The notes beneath the pieces were generated by a model. The model searched no databases and was not told the DNA's origin. It saw only the letters and a program-made list of their open reading frames with translations. A program made the translations under genes and the position numbers. A stretch of DNA of 5,755 bases from NCBI GenBank assembly GCA_021162225.1, contig JAGGZB010000130.1, positions 1-5,755 of the forward strand, written 5' to 3'. Shown here one piece after another: positions 4,684 to 5,755 of this stretch (position 1 is its first letter; each line of letters starts with the position of its first letter). The stretch is from Candidatus Bathyarchaeota archaeon. Lineage in GTDB: Archaea; Thermoproteota; Bathyarchaeia; Bathyarchaeales; DTEX01.

Positions 4684-4697
4684 TATTTAAGATTTTA
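4684..4697 (-). promoter_or_regulatory. BRE/TATA of the aIF1 operon
   Basis: On the minus strand TAAAAT (4697-4692) precedes CTTAAATA (4691-4684), centred about 25 nt before the ATG at 4663, so transcription would begin on or next to that ATG. A second TATA-like stretch, CTTATATG (4724-4717), lies in the last codons of the upstream phosphoribosyltransferase gene and could give a longer leader. Confidence 0.5.
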
Positions 4698-4713
4698 GGC
4701 ATTTCCAACCATC

Positions 4714-5755
4714 CTACATATAAGGTATCCTTCTAATCTGGTCCAGAACGTATTTTCGAATCTCTGAAGGCCTAGGCAAGTCCGCCACTATCTTACCATC
4801 CTTAACCAGAGGCCTAAGCATAGGAATCATCTCTCCGCCGCACTTTGGGCATTGGGGACCTCGTTGAGAAAAGGGTAGAACAATATCTTGGAAACACGAG
4901 GGACACCGCCAAACCTGTTTCTTACCGCTTAGCTTTCCACGTTTAGCTGCATATTTCCCCTCAACCTCAACTATATCCATGGCGAAGTCTATCGTAGGCG
5001 CATTGCTAATGTATGTACCGACTCCGAACGCTTCAGCTCCAGCTTCACTTAATTCCTTAACGGATTCCTCAGTTAGCCCTCCAGAGACAAAGATCTTCAC
5101 GTGCTTGTATCCTCTCAGATCAAGCTCCCACCTCACTTCTCTCACGATTTCGGCGAAGCTTCCTTTCCTCGATGGAGGAGTATCCAACCGGACGGCGGCC
5201 AGTTTCTCCTTCAAAAGATCGGCAGCCATCACAGCTTCGACTTTTTCATCAAGATACGTATCCACCAAGCAGACCCTTGGAACATCCGGAGGCATAACTT
5301 CATCGAAGGCTTTCCAAGCTTCCCTCTGATCCCTCATTACTATTATGAGTGCGTGAGGCATCGTTCCGCTAGGCTTCGTCCCGATAGTCTCGGCGCCTAT
5401 CAGACTGGAGACTCCATCCAAGCCTCCTACGTAGGAGGCTCTGTCTAGCATGGGAGCTATAGCCGGATGCATCCTACGTATACCAAAGGCTAGAACGATC
5501 TTATCTCCCGCGATCTTTTTGATCCGGGCGGATCTAGTTGCGACTCCGGATGCTTGACATATCAATCCAAGCATTGGGGTTTCAAGTAGACAGAAGCTCC
5601 CATACGGGCCATCAATAAAGAGGATAGGCTCCCTAAAGCCTACACTGTCATGAGAAAAGAAGATTGTTCCTTCAGGCATCGAGTACACGTTCACTGGGCA
5701 TCCTTCAAATAAACGTGCAACTTCTTCGATTCCGCAGAGAACTCCCCACCGCCAA
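4714..5755 (-). CDS. Nicotinate phosphoribosyltransferase, archaeal zinc-ribbon type, 5'-truncated by window edge
   Basis: Joins nicotinate to PRPP to make nicotinate mononucleotide, the committed step of Preiss-Handler NAD salvage, in the cytosol. The frame stays open to the right edge and upstream codons read WGVLCGIEEVARLFEGCP, matching the family, so the GTG at 5694 is internal. About 346 residues are visible of a family length near 390 (Thermoplasma acidophilum enzyme). Motifs, numbered from that GTG: PEGTIFF 8-13; CQASGVATRSAR 46-57; RRMHPAIAPM 73-82; YVGGLDGVS 88-96; SGTMPHAL 109-116, whose His114 fits the phosphohistidine position of type II phosphoribosyltransferases; RLDTPPSRKG 169-178; VSGGL 203-207; FGVGT 223-227. 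The C-terminal zinc ribbon has C264/C267 and C282/C285, as in the Thermoplasma structure. It ends 50 bp before aIF1 on the same strand; aIF1 appears to have its own promoter. Confidence 0.95.
   Translation of the reverse strand, partial: WRWGVLCGIEEVARLFEGCPVNVYSMPEGTIFFSHDSVGFREPILFIDGPYGSFCLLETPMLGLICQASGVATRSARIKKIAGDKIVLAFGIRRMHPAIAPMLDRASYVGGLDGVSSLIGAETIGTKPSGTMPHALIIVMRDQREAWKAFDEVMPPDVPRVCLVDTYLDEKVEAVMAADLLKEKLAAVRLDTPPSRKGSFAEIVREVRWELDLRGYKHVKIFVSGGLTEESVKELSEAGAEAFGVGTYISNAPTIDFAMDIVEVEGKYAAKRGKLSGKKQVWRCPSCFQDIVLPFSQRGPQCPKCGGEMIPMLRPLVKDGKIVADLPRPSEIRKYVLDQIRRIPYM

Noticed and set aside
4979..5448. Two plus-strand frames, 4979-5329 and 5101-5448
   Set aside because: Antisense to the well-conserved phosphoribosyltransferase coding region.
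5692..5694. GTG as start of the phosphoribosyltransferase
   Set aside because: In-frame upstream codons continue to the window edge and match the family (GIEEVARLFEG), so the gene is truncated by the window rather than starting here.

Overview
The window comes from an archaeon, most likely a TACK-type (Thermoproteota-like) and possibly thermophilic lineage. It carries a TFIIB-type initiation factor (TFB), an aIF1/SUI1 translation factor, a Sulfolobus-type single-OB-fold ssDNA-binding protein, an archaeal-type nicotinate phosphoribosyltransferase with a C-terminal zinc ribbon, and a tRNA-Gln with an A1-U72 pair. Several genes are preceded by archaeal BRE/TATA-like boxes rather than bacterial -35/-10 elements. 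The phylum is inferred from protein resemblance by eye and cannot be fixed further. No mobile element, CRISPR array or phage gene was seen.

Layout. (1) 1-1017 (+): the 3' three-quarters of an organophosphate:phosphate-antiporter-family MFS transporter, cut by the left edge. (2) 1018-1125: a short convergent gap with T-rich terminators. (3) 1126-1201 (-): tRNA-Gln(CTG) with an encoded CCA end. (4) 1278-1712 (-): the ssDNA-binding protein. (5) 1779-2924 (-): a nucleotidyltransferase-fold protein with a long helical C-terminal region. (6) 2925-3158: the divergent intergenic region, the largest non-coding stretch. It holds a TATA box for each flanking gene, and a roughly 100-nt TFB leader that can be folded by hand into a compact three-way junction. 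(7) 3159-4106 (+): TFB. (8) 4112-4663 (-): a two-gene unit, aIF1 followed by a 70-residue zinc-ribbon protein, meeting TFB tail to tail with 5 nt between the stop codons. (9) 4714-5755 (-): nicotinate phosphoribosyltransferase, cut by the right edge.

How the genes relate. The centre is mostly information processing: transcription initiation (TFB), translation initiation (aIF1 and perhaps the zinc ribbon), ssDNA protection (SSB) and tRNA-Gln. NAD salvage lies on one side and a transporter on the other. The genes look like mostly single-gene transcription units with their own TATA boxes, except aIF1 and the zinc ribbon, which are translationally coupled (TAA directly followed by GTG, with a Shine-Dalgarno inside the upstream gene).

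The main candidate for something undescribed is the TFB leader. The predicted transcription start (about 3058) falls at the base of the hand-drawn fold, one arm resembles a kink-turn, and the basal pairing would cover the TFB Shine-Dalgarno. The case rests on pairing alone and needs comparative evidence.
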